Assembly: GCA_021613535.1 (NCBI GenBank)
Contig: CP075493.1
Span: 682,001-746,000, forward strand
DNA from: Adineta vaga
Taxonomy: Eukaryota > Rotifera
Length of the DNA: 64,000 bases
Direction: 5' to 3'
The notes under the pieces are model-generated. The model was not told the origin of the DNA and did no database searches. It saw only the letters and a program-made list of their open reading frames with translations. Each line of letters begins with the position of its first letter. Within the stretch, counting starts at the first letter, position 1. This document shows, one piece after another, positions 10,498 through 21,198 of the stretch. A program made the translations under genes and the position numbers.

Positions 10498-11429
10498 TCT
10501 TTTATATGTTTTATTAACGAATAAGAATAAATGAAAAAATGTTTGATGTGTGCACGTGTTTTATAATAAATATTGATAATAGCAAGGTTGAATATTTCTA
10601 CTCTTATTCAAAGAAAAGAACGAAAAATCGAGAACATTGATTTTCTTTTCAATAAAAGGTTATTACGAACGAATTTTTTCTTTTAACAATTGAAAAGATA
10701 AAACAATTTCGTTTTACAATTTTCGAAATGAAATTCATAATTCTGATTTTAATTTTATATATAAATATAAAAAGAAAACAATATATCTCATTCATTTTTC
10801 ATTCGAAATCAGTGCTCTTTTCTTTCTGTTTGAAAAAGCATTATTTCAAATTTTATTTCATAGAAAAATCTTTTACAAATACTTCTCGAACGTGTTATCA
10901 TTCACATCAATACATTTCGCAGTGTTTCTTTTTCTTTATCGATTTAATTTCTTCTTCAATTCTATTCTTTAAATCATCAATATTCATAATTGAGGGTGTG
11001 AGGAATGACAGAACACAGAATTTGTCAACTCACCCACACTCTCAAGATGATCTTCATCTCTTCTTTTCGATGGTGAAAGCTGCAGTTCTCTGTCAAAATT
11101 TACTCAAAAAATATTCATGGAATTGTGAGACATACGAACAAAATAGATCTTATCAAAATTTGACTATTTTTTTATGATATTTAGTTGAAGTACGATGAAA
11201 TAGTATAGAAAGCAAATCTCTTCAAATCTAATATAGAGTATAAAAAGCTTTCATTGTCACGTTACTTTTACTATTCCCTAAATAAAATAAAACATATTCG
11301 ACAATGTATGAAGTATATATATCTCTGCTCCGAATTGAATAAGAAATTAATAAACATATACTTACGTTTTTTTTCTCTTTACAGAATTCTGCTGCATCGA
11401 TATTAATGATATAAAAAAAAAGAAAGCAA
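10498..11429. other. Non-coding interval with a short MITE
   Basis: AT-rich. An apparent 149-codon plus-strand frame at 10728-11177 is low-complexity (Ile, Phe, Lys) and runs through the MITE at 10990-11045, so I do not call it a gene. Confidence 0.5.
10990..11045. mobile_element. Short MITE-like palindrome with TTGAGGGTGTG ends
   Basis: TTGAGGGTGTG at the left and CACACTCTCAA at the right form imperfect inverted ends 56 bp apart. Related ends occur at 32660-32774 and a single end near 20199. Confidence 0.45.
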
Positions 11430-11666
11430 ATGCGAAGTATTTATTCTCGTGTTCTTTATTGTTCAATAACTGATATTGACGATGAAAGATGATTTTTTGA
11501 ACAAGATGGTACATCTTCTGGTGTTATTCAAACAATATTTTTATTACAAGGAGAAATTTCATCTGATATCGATATTGCAAATTTTCTAAATTCTTCATCA
11601 ATTTTTAAAGAAAAACCAATGAAAAGAACTCGATTGTCAATTTGTGTTGAGAATATTAAGTTTTAA
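11430..11666 (+). pseudogene. Short broken frame of unknown identity
   Basis: A 79-codon frame from ATG to TAA is readable apart from one in-frame TGA after 20 codons. The codon use looks coding (SSGVIQTIFLLQGEI, DIANFLNSSS). It sits back to back with the sulfotransferase gene, whose stop is at 11667. No family recognised. Confidence 0.3.
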
Positions 11667-12545
11667 TTAATCAAAAAATAGATTTAATCCAATCATATCT
11701 TTTGTTTTTTCATGAATAATTTCATTTAATTTTTGAATTTGTTCATTATTCATTTCAGTTTTCCATTGTCCATGATGACCTTTTCTTACAAGTGTCATTG
11801 GATGATTTTCTGCATTTGGATGTTCAGGATGTTTTGCAAAATATTCATTTCTTGCATTATCATAATTTTCTTTCATATAATTAAATGATGAATGATATAA
11901 AATCTTTTCAATAACATTATCAGTAAGTTCAATATGAAGAAATTTTCCAATTTGTTGAATAATATTTCTTAAATCTTTTTTCATTTGTTCAAATGAAATA
12001 ATTAAAACATTTTCTTCATCTTTATGTGACCACATTGCTTTTAAAAATTCAAAATAATCACCAAATAAAGCTTGACCATTAATAAATTTTTGAAAAAAAT
12101 TTTCAAAATTTGAATCAAAATAATCTGAATTAACTCCATTAATAAAATATTGATATGCCGATATACAAACATCTTTGGCATTACGAATAATACAAATATA
12201 TTTCGATTGTTTATTATATGGAACATAATCAAAACGATAATGAGTTTTTATTGAACCTGGTCGTTTCATATTTTTAACATCTTCTTGACCAGATCGATCA
12301 AGAAATGGAGTTTGTTTTATATAATAATCAATATCATCAATAAATGATTGTCCATTATTAAGAATACCAAATACAATTGTTTCCATCCATGTTGTTCCTG
12401 ATTTTGGATATGTTACAATGAATATATCATTCGATTGAGCTTTATATCGAAGACCGGAACGATATTTTTCTATTTCATAATGTTTTGGAACAGGAACTGC
12501 ATTAACACGTTCATCTTCATCTTCAATACGGTCATATGTTGACAT
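11667..12545 (-). CDS. Cytosolic sulfotransferase (SULT family)
   Basis: Transfers sulfate from PAPS to a small-molecule hydroxyl or amine. At 292 aa it matches the usual SULT length. The 5'-phosphosulfate loop YPKSGTTW is at residues 46-53, the likely catalytic His at 102 (KTHYRFDY), the 3'-phosphate motif IIRNAKDVCISAYQYF at 119-134, and the C-terminal RKGHHGQWK near 253-261. There is no signal peptide or membrane segment, so it is soluble. It is intronless, unlike most animal SULT genes, suggesting retrocopy or transfer (inference). The ATG at 12545 gives the normal N-terminal length ahead of the loop. Confidence 0.92.
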   Translation of the reverse strand: MSTYDRIEDEDERVNAVPVPKHYEIEKYRSGLRYKAQSNDIFIVTYPKSGTTWMETIVFGILNNGQSFIDDIDYYIKQTPFLDRSGQEDVKNMKRPGSIKTHYRFDYVPYNKQSKYICIIRNAKDVCISAYQYFINGVNSDYFDSNFENFFQKFINGQALFGDYFEFLKAMWSHKDEENVLIISFEQMKKDLRNIIQQIGKFLHIELTDNVIEKILYHSSFNYMKENYDNARNEYFAKHPEHPNAENHPMTLVRKGHHGQWKTEMNNEQIQKLNEIIHEKTKDMIGLNLFFD

Positions 12546-13963
12546 TATTTTAAGTTTATGAAATAAAATTGATTTTTAATGAAAAGAAGAAGAAGAATGG
12601 CGGGCGGACAATTCATCGCAGACTATTCATCGCGCGGACAATTCGACGCAATTGTGTTATAATTGGTTAACATTGAAAATTTCTCTCTTATTGGTTGACA
12701 TCGATACAAATGTAATTCGATTGATAAGGAAATTACACCATTATCAACAATTCTGTTAGTAATATCAAGTGAAACAGAATTTAAAATATGAAAAGAATTT
12801 GTTAGACAGATTTTAAAAGTAAAACATTATTCTAACAGACAAAAAGGTTCATTTATTTGAAATATGAAGTGGTTTTTCAATGTCGTCTATCGCGTAGAGA
12901 TTCAAGCAAACTTTAGCTCTACAAACATATTCTGCAAATAAACTGATGATCTTTATCATAGTTCATATTATTCAATTATCGTTTTGTCGCAAAATCTTAT
13001 TTCTCAACGTTTGACTATGTTCGTAAAATCTAGCTATTCTACGAAAAAGTTATATAGATATATTCTGGAAGAGGAGACTTTAGTACATCTTTCTATATCA
13101 AATAAAATCAATCTCGTTTTTATTTTTACATTTGATATAATAATAAACAAATTTCAAGAAGCACTTAAAATTCGATGATAATTCAAATGGAATGATATAT
13201 GAATCAAATAGTTTAACCCACTCGCCATATTGGGTTCCACCGGTGGGATCCATCCTATTTTAACAAAATACTTAATAAAAAAAAACATTTTCTTCTCTTT
13301 TATTCTTAACTAAAAGGTCACACGAAATGCACCATCTACTCTACCACGCTATTGTTTGAATTATTTGTTGAGTAGTATGATGCTTATTGCGTAGTTTTTC
13401 TTGTATATCAAGTAGGTATTTACCATAACTACTGAATCCGACGTTCTTTTTATCTTTCTACATAATTGATTGTACCTGCTAACCGTACGATATGAAAGAA
13501 CGCAAAGATACAGTTCTTTTTAACGATCTATTAAAGCGTAACATTGAATCACGTTATTTCTTTTTCTTCTGAAGAAACACGACTATTAATGTTAAAATAC
13601 ATATTTAGATTCGAATAAATCAACTAATCATCTCTTAACATCATGATGAAAGGTCAACTTTGATAAAAATGATCACAATCGAATTCGTACGATGTTTTAA
13701 AACTTTGAAAAAAAAGTATTTTGACATCCTCTTTGTAACCGATAGGAATGGTACAATAAAGGGATTACTATATAACCGTCTTCAAACATAGTAGTAACAT
13801 TAAATGTCGTTGTTGTCATCATTCGTTTGCGTTTTTTTTCTCTCTCTACTGATAAGAATAAGGAATCAAGTCAGTCTATTTTGCTTCTAAACCACGTTGT
13901 ACGATTTTTGAGTAGGGTTTTGTTTTTTTAATATTCTTTCGAAATTTTTTTACCAATAATCAA
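12546..13963. other. Non-coding interval with transposon traces
   Basis: Contains a direct repeat of GCGGACAATTC at about 12605-12650 and a piggyBac-like terminus at 13213. A 64-codon frame at 12984-13178 lacks any recognisable feature and is not called. Confidence 0.45.
13213..13252 (+). mobile_element. Possible solitary piggyBac-like terminus
   Basis: TTAA is followed directly by CCCACTCGCC and then GGGTTCCACCGGTGGG. This resembles piggyBac-type ends, which start CCC next to a TTAA target and often carry an internal palindrome. No matching second end was found, so it would be a relic. Confidence 0.3.
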
Positions 13964-16218
13964 ATGATGACATCGAATAATAATATTTCTGGTAAGAATA
14001 AAAATTTCTATTATGAAAAAGAAGACTTCATTCTAATTTATTTCTAATAGTTTCTCTCGATTCTAATCTGAGTTTACGAGAAACAACTCATGAAACTTAT
14101 ATGATTGATAATTCATCTAAAGTGGGCAAATATGACCGAGCAGCAATAGCTATTGATAATGCAATCTGTTCAAAAATAGGACGTCAAATATTAGAAAAAA
14201 ATGGAACAACAATTGATGCTGCTTTAGCTGCAGCGATTTGTAATAGTGTTATGAATGCACATTCAATGAGTATTGGAGGTGGATGTGTTATGGTTATTTA
14301 TTCTCAGTATGATTTTATTGGAAAAATTCATTAGAATCGATCATTTCTTTTCTTTTTCATTTTAGAAAAAGAGGAAAGGCTTATAGTCTTGTTGGAGTAT
14401 GTTAAAGAATAAGAATTACTGAATTGATTTTAACTTTATCTATTTATACAGCGAGAAAAAGCACCGTTAGCATCAAATGCAACTATGTTTATTGGTAAAG
14501 AACATATGTCTTCTACGGGTAAGTGTAGAATCAAAATTGTTTTGATCATGATGTTCATTTTCTCGATAAACGATTTCAGGTGGTTTAGCCATTGCTGTAC
14601 CAGGTGAATTACGTGCTTATCGTAAAGCATGGAAAGAATTTGGTGGTGGTGTATCTTGGAATGATTTATTTCAACCAACAATTCAATTATGTAAAGATGG
14701 TATTCCAATTAGTTCTGCATTAGCATCAGCAATTCAACAAAATCAACAAATCATTCTTAATGATCCGACAATGAAGTTATAATAATCTATTTTTATATAA
14801 ATTTGAAAAAAATCCTTGTTTTTTTGTTAAATATAGAGAGCTTTTTGTAAAAGATAAAAATACGAATGAATTGTATGGTGTTGGTGATACGATGAAACAT
14901 ATGAAATTAGCAAAAACATTGGAAATTATTGCAGAACAAGGTGATGATGCTTTTTACAGTGGTGTACTTTCTGATACAATTATCAAAGAAATTCAAGATC
15001 AAGGTGGAATCATTACAAAAGAAGATCTTTCTAATTATGATGTTGACTTTCGTGAAGCACATAGTGTTCAACTCAATAATTCAACAATAGCTTTTACTAC
15101 TCATGCTCCATCGAGTGGACCAATTCTTACATTTATCTTAAATATTTTAGAAGGTTATCATTTCTCTGAAAATGATTTAGAAGATTCAACAACAGCTGCT
15201 TTATTTTATCATCGTCTTATTGAAACATTCAAATTTGCTTATGCTAAACGTAGTGAACTTACTGATCCACAAATAACAGATATTACAAAGGTATGTCAAA
15301 AACAATCTCTTATTTCGTTTGAAATTTTATCCTCTTTAGTTAATTGCTGATCTAACATCGACAACATATGCTACAGATATAAGAGAAAGAATCAAGTGAT
15401 CTTACATTCTTTGAATATATGTTTATATCTATTTATCTTTCTATTAGTGATGAGAAAACATATGATCCTGAATATTATGGTGGAATATGGTTTGATAAAA
15501 GTAAAACAGGTACTGCTCATTTATCATTAGTTGGACCTGATGGTGATGCTATTGCATTTACATCAACTATAAATCATTAGTAAATATTTTTATATTTTAT
15601 AATTTTACATATAAAAAATAATTATTTTTGATTTAATAGTTTTGGTTCAAAAGTACTTGGTTCACAAACGGGTATATTCTATAACAATCAAATGGATAGT
15701 TTTTCAACACCAAATACATCAAATCTATTTGGAGTACCTGCAAGTCCAGCCAATTATATTGTGCCGGGAAAACGACCCGTTTCATCAATGTCACCATTAA
15801 TTCTTTGGGATAGTGAGAAACAACATGTATTACAAATAGTTGGTGGTAGTGGTGGACCACGAATAACAACGAGTGTTGCTCAAGTATCTTTACGAAATTC
15901 GTTATTTAAACAAAATATTAAGATGTCGATTGATTCATTTCGATTACATACACAATTATTACCTCAAGAAATTATAGTTGAACAAGGTTTTGATGATGTA
16001 TGTATTCAAATAATACATTTCATATTTCGATGAATATATATATATATATATATATATTATTACAGGATATAGTAAATCAACTGAAAAAACGTGGTCATAA
16101 TATCGTCTTTAGTGCTTCTATTGGTTCTGCTGTGCAAGGTATTGAATGGAAAGAAGAACTAAATCAATTTTGGGCTAATTGTGATAGACGTAAAGGTGGT
16201 GCACCTGATGGATTCTAA
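13964..16218 (+). CDS. Gamma-glutamyltransferase, 576 aa, ten exons
   Basis: Cleaves and transfers the gamma-glutamyl group of glutathione. Exons: 13964-13991, 14051-14306, 14366-14396, 14452-14518, 14580-14775, 14837-15290, 15340-15395, 15448-15579, 15640-15997 and 16066-16218; phases agree and the total is 1731 nt, close to human GGT1 (569 aa). The catalytic Thr is at about residue 385 in GTAHLSLVGPDG, the oxyanion Ser pair is in RPVSSMSPLIL, and GGSGGPRI follows. Early motifs AIDAALAAA-like (TTIDAALAAAICNS) and GGLAIAVPGELR are present. Unlike animal GGTs, the N-terminus (MMTSNNNISV...) has no membrane anchor or signal peptide, so location is uncertain. The intron before the last exon contains a (TA)n run at about 16034-16057. 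Confidence 0.9.
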
Positions 16219-16228
16219 TAATTGTTTT

Positions 16229-18210
16229 TCAACGAACCCAATTCATGAATTTGAGAAAAGTGACAATTAAAACAGTAGTTTTTTTTACAATATCCAGGTT
16301 TCTTCCAAAAGCCACCAATTTAAAATGATCTAAAGGTAAAGTACTTTGCACAATGTTCACAGCACGTCGAAATAATACCAGAGCTTTTGAATGCTCTCCA
16401 ATTCTATAATAAATAATACTGATATTGTTTAGAAGAGTTGCTAAATTAGGATGATTTGGAGAAAGGACTCGTTGTTCTATTACTAGAGCTTTTTCATAAT
16501 ACGAAAGCGCTTTGATGTACTCACTTATTTCTGAATAGATACAAGCAATATTTTGATAGGGAATAAGCGCTAAATCCAGATGATCTAACGGGAGAATCTG
16601 ATGATAAATATTATTTACTTTTGTATAATATAATAGTGCTTTAGAATGTTCGTGCATTTTGAAATACATCAAACCAATGTTATTTAACGGTGCACCTAAA
16701 CTCTGATGATTCAAAGGCAAAGTTTCCATAAAGATTCAAAGTGATTTCTTGTAATATGAAAGTGCTTTGGAATAATCACGTATGTGCTGATACAAATCAC
16801 CGACACATATATTTTATGAAGTCAGGATGTTTTGAAGGAAGTATTTTTTGTCGAATTGAAAGGGCGTTTTGGAAACACTGAAGAGCTTTGACATACTCTT
16901 TCATTTTAGAATGCAAAACACCGATATTATTGTGAGACATGGCCAAATCATGATGATCCGAAGGAAGATATATCTCTCGAATTTCAAGAGCTTTTTGATG
17001 ATAGACAGCGGCCTTTGAGTATTCATTCATATATGCATACACACTACCGACATTATTATAACACATCGCTAATTGAATATAATTTGGACGAAGAGTTTGT
17101 TCTTCGATTGCTATTGCCTTTTCATAAAATACAAGTGCATCTCTATATTCTCTTGTTTTGCGAAAGTAATTTGATGATAAATATGTCCTCTTTTACGATC
17201 ATTGTCATTGTTCAATGTTAAATCCACCTGAAAGACATCGTTATATCCCTCGATTGGTTGAATATCACAAATGTGAAATATGGTTTGCATGGAAAAAAGA
17301 ATTTCGTCTTCTAAAAACTGACTGATTTGATTAATATGAACAAATAGAGTAGACGATTTTGAAGGATCAATTTTCAAGACAAACAATATATACCTACACA
17401 ATTCGGATTGTTCTGGTTGCTTTCAGCATACGCAAAAGAGACTGCACGATCTTTCGTGGTACTTAAAAGGTTAATAAATAACAATAATCCACCTTTTGTT
17501 TGCATAATTAAGTTGGCTGAAATTTGTTTTAGACGTACCCTGACCACGATACAACGTAAAAAATTGATTAGATTGATGACTACAAAATTTTACATTGTAT
17601 ATTTGTTCAATTTGATGATGAAGATCAAAAATAAAAAAAAAGCATTTGAATGAGAACATTAATATCCATAGATCGAAGAGAAGAATTGAGCATTGAATAT
17701 AAAAATCGTTCACGCATATACCATCATCAAATTGGTGTTTTATTATGATAGATTAGTTCAACGTTCCGAATGTTAATCAATTCCAATTAATTATCAACAA
17801 AAACATTCCGAGAATAATTAATAAATTCTTTATCATATTTTTCTGAATTCTCACAAACGATAACGATGGTATGAAGTTGAGAAACATTATGAATTAGAGG
17901 AATAATAATTCGATTTAAAACTTCAGAGATTATCATAAAGATTTTTCCATAATCAATATTCGTAAGAAAATCAATGCATTTATCAACATCAGTGAAAATA
18001 TGAGTATCATTAATAATAGATCGTAGTTGAGTAAAATGTATCTTCGTCTATACTCTCAACATTATTATCTAACCGTAATAAATGTAAATTTTCAATCATA
18101 GATATATTGGTTTTATCTAACATAACTGTATCTGATGAGAAACCGATTATTTCTTCCATTTTTTCTATATTATTGAAATTGCTATTTGTGTTAGTATCTT
18201 GTTTGTCCAT
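16229..18210 (-). pseudogene. ADP-ribosyltransferase-TPR protein, decayed
   Basis: Read on the minus strand, the pieces follow the order known from bdelloid ADP-ribosyltransferase (ART)-TPR proteins. First comes an N-terminal region, 18210 to about 17790 (frameshifted near 18030, with stops after VFVDN). The ART core follows: FTLYRGQGTSK near 17560, LSTTKDRAVSFAYAE near 17430 in another frame, LEDEILFS near 17310. Last are kinesin-light-chain-type TPR units (17066-16797 and 16729-16229). R, S and E of the R-S-E triad are still visible. At least four frameshifts or stops and a missing middle part separate the pieces, so it cannot make the full protein. It ends 10 bp from the convergent GGT gene. 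Confidence 0.75.
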
Positions 18211-19031
18211 TATGTTTTATTGATACTATCAATTGGAATAAGTGCACATTTGAAGCAAAATTGAATTCAAAAAATGTTTCGTCTTTTCTCTTTGTACGTT
18301 AATACTATGATATCAAACGAAGAGATATATCACATGGTTTCATCACTTCAATACATTACCATTATCTTGTATACACCTACAAAGAGAATCTGACTCATCA
18401 GTATGTTTAACTGTTATATTCATATGAAATAAAAACTATGTCAAAGAGAAAGTCTTTCTTTCTTTCTTTCTTTTTTATTTTGATTAAATGTTTCATGAAT
18501 AATTAAACTCATTATAAGAAAAAAAAGGTAAAAGAAAGAGTAAACATCTACACCTCTTAAATGTCAGGATAAGTTTGTATAAATGAGAATGTTAGATTTG
18601 TTCGAATTAATATTCGCAATTAACTTCAGATAGAATTCAAGAAATTATTTTTACAATTTCACTATGTACATCTATTTTGTTCAAATATATATTCTAATAG
18701 ATAATAGAGAAACACGTTCATCAAGCATATTTGACGTGATTATTTTCTATTTTAGAAATATATTCTTTTTCAAATGTGGGGGCGGATGAGAAAAATATTC
18801 GAATCATTTTCTCGTATATATAAATTTGTTAGATCAATTCGTGTCACGATTTGCACATCACACAGAGAATACCTGTCTTCCACAATTCGAGAGTATAGTG
18901 AGTCGGCACAACGAGCATTGCTTATTGTTTTCTATAAACACATTCTTCTTACGTGTTATTTTCATTGTTATCTCTATGAAAAGATAAAGAATGAGTATTG
19001 TGAATTAATATATAAATATTATTAAATTAAA
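18211..19031. other. Non-coding interval
   Basis: AT-rich, with a CTTT microsatellite at about 18450-18475. A plus-strand 83-codon frame at 18774-19025 has no recognisable features. Presumably contains the promoter of the hydroxylase gene. Confidence 0.45.
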
Positions 19032-20080
19032 ATGACATTTGGTATTCATAATATTATTGGTATTCATCGTCTTCATAATAGACAAAAAGATTATTCAAAT
19101 CCATTAATATTTAAATCGTATAAACAATGGTCATCTTGGCAACAAAAACTATTTGATTATTTTATTTGGTGTCATTTAGATCGTGCAGGAGAATTTATTG
19201 TTACACTTTTTTGTTGGTTTTGTTTATTTCCATTGACATTTCATCAAGCAAATCAATGGCATTGGCAATGGGTATCGAAAGTTTTTCTATTTAATATCAT
19301 TTGTGAATTTGTTACATATTCATTTTGGCATTGGATGACACATGCTCGTCAAAGTCCATATCCTCATGGACCATTACATGAAAAGAAATTTAATCCAATG
19401 AATCCTTAATGAAGAAAAAGGAAAAAATCATTTATTAAGAGAAATAACATATACGACATTTGGTTGGTTACAATCATCTTTTCTTCAATGTATTTTTATG
19501 TGGTTATGGGCTAGTAAACGATTATCTTATTATAATGATTTTTGGTCTCGACCATTGTTTTCAATATTTATTCTATTATTAATTACTTATTGGAGTGCAT
19601 TTCATTTCTATTGGGTAAGTTAAATTCTTTTTACTTATCTTTATTTTTCTAATAAAATATATTTAGATGCATCGTTTAATGCATCCATGGTGGTCAATTC
19701 GATATGGAATTCGACAAGGTGATTTAGGTGCATTTCTTTATCGTCATTTTCATAGTCTTCATCATCGTAGTCATAATCCTGGTCCTTGGTCTGGTTTATC
19801 TATGCATCCAGTTGAACATTTCTTTTATTATACACGTGTTTATTTTCCTCTTCTTTTTTCTTGTCATCCAATTCATTTTCTTTTTGCAAAATTTCAAGCT
19901 GATATTGGACCCATCAGTGGACATGATGGTCATGATGCTCCAGCGGGTGGTGCAGCATTTCATTATTTACATCATGCTTTTTTTGAATGTAATTATGGTG
20001 TTCCGTTAATTAATTTTGATCGACTTTTTGGTACTTACAGAGAATATGTTAGAAAACCCACTACTAGTACACATCAATAG
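19032..20080 (+). pseudogene. Fatty acid hydroxylase/sterol desaturase family gene with a single-base frameshift
   Basis: Membrane di-iron oxygenase. Exon 1 is 19032-19614 and exon 2 is 19667-20080, split by a 52-bp intron. Four histidine clusters are present: FWHWMTH, MHRLMH (across the splice), HSLHHRSH and HYLHHAFF, as expected for an active metal site. The hydrophobic stretches fit membrane helices. The frame is broken at about 19407-19411, where TAATGAAG gives two stops; one base fewer there restores a continuous frame to the splice site. Everything else looks intact, so this is either a very recent loss or a one-base sequence error. Substrate class unknown. Confidence 0.75.
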
Positions 20081-20851
20081 ATTTTCGGATAATGATGAAG
20101 AGTGATGAATTGACTAAAAACATGTGCATATCTTTTTTTATTTTGTATATTTCATTAATTAGAAAACTTTTAAATAGGAAATACTAATATTTATTATAAT
20201 TGAGGGTGTGATTCTGTGCAGGTATTCTACAGTCAACATAAATATAAGAAATGGTATATTGTAATACATACTTGTATGCAAATATATGTATTAGTATAAA
20301 CGTTTTTCCTTTGTTTGAGGAAATATTGATATGAAAAGAAATAACATTGATTTGTTTGTTTGTTTGTTTAGCAAAGGGCAGCAAATAAATTTTGAGAAGC
20401 TGTAATCTCAGACAATCGGATGTTTTTTCCAAATCTTTCTCTAGATCAAAAGTAAATCCTTTAGTTGGGATGAAATCCAGATTAGGAGAGTGATTCTAAG
20501 ACCTACAATAATATTCATTCTCAGTCCCATTCATAAGTTCACTCTTAATTGTTCTTTTTCTTTTAAACACAATACAGATACTATCAGTGATTTTCGGCGA
20601 AAAACGCACGTTTAAAGAAGAAATGAATTCAAAGAAAGTTTGCGCAATAATCGATTTTTTTTTCGGTAATGCGAACAGAATTTTGTCACATGTAATAACA
20701 AGAAATACATTTACATAAATAAACTTCAACATTTCTTCTTTCGGTTTTCTTCAAGAAAAAAGGTACAAATAGTCGTATTTAAATGCACAACGTCTGCTGG
20801 AATAAACATATTTTACCATAAAGATCAGACTCTTCCTCTCAGTTTGTATAC
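20081..20851. other. Non-coding interval
   Basis: Includes a single TTGAGGGTGTGA end near 20199 and a GTTT run near 20350. Short minus-strand frames at 20184-20432 and 20496-20732 have no recognisable protein character. Confidence 0.45.
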
Positions 20852-21180
20852 TGTAAGTTTTCTTGTTGTATAACTTCGTGAGTTCTGTTTATTCGTTAAC
20901 AAGGTGAAAATAATAACAATAAGAAAGTAGGAAGAGAAAGATAAGAGAGATAAGAGAGAAGATAAGAACAGATGGCGTAGGTGTTTGTATGCGTCCATAT
21001 GAAAATACATGCGCGTATTTATACTGGTCAGTTTCCATGACTCATGTCATCATGCGTCATGATTACATGATGCAAGAGATAGAAGATATCATATACATCT
21101 GACATCATGAGTCATGATAACATATGAACATTTGACATGTGTCATATGATTGAACTGATGCAATGTTTTTCATATTAACA
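20852..21180 (-). repeat. 3' LTR of the retrotransposon
   Basis: 329 bp, same length and, as far as I can compare, same sequence as 25175-25503. Contains repeated ATCATGAGTCATGA-type palindromic motifs that may be regulatory. Confidence 0.93.
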
Positions 21181-21193
21181 CCTCTGCCTTTAA
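21181..21193 (-). other. Polypurine tract
   Basis: In the element's sense, AAAGGCAGAGG lies directly before the 3' LTR, the expected plus-strand primer site. Confidence 0.7.
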
Positions 21194-21198
21194 AATTG

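Noticed and set aside
10728-11177. 149-codon plus-strand open frame
   Set aside because: Low-complexity Ile/Phe/Lys composition, no family motif, and it runs through a MITE palindrome.
18774-19025. 83-codon frame just upstream of the hydroxylase gene
   Set aside because: No motif, and the hydroxylase has its own natural start at 19032.
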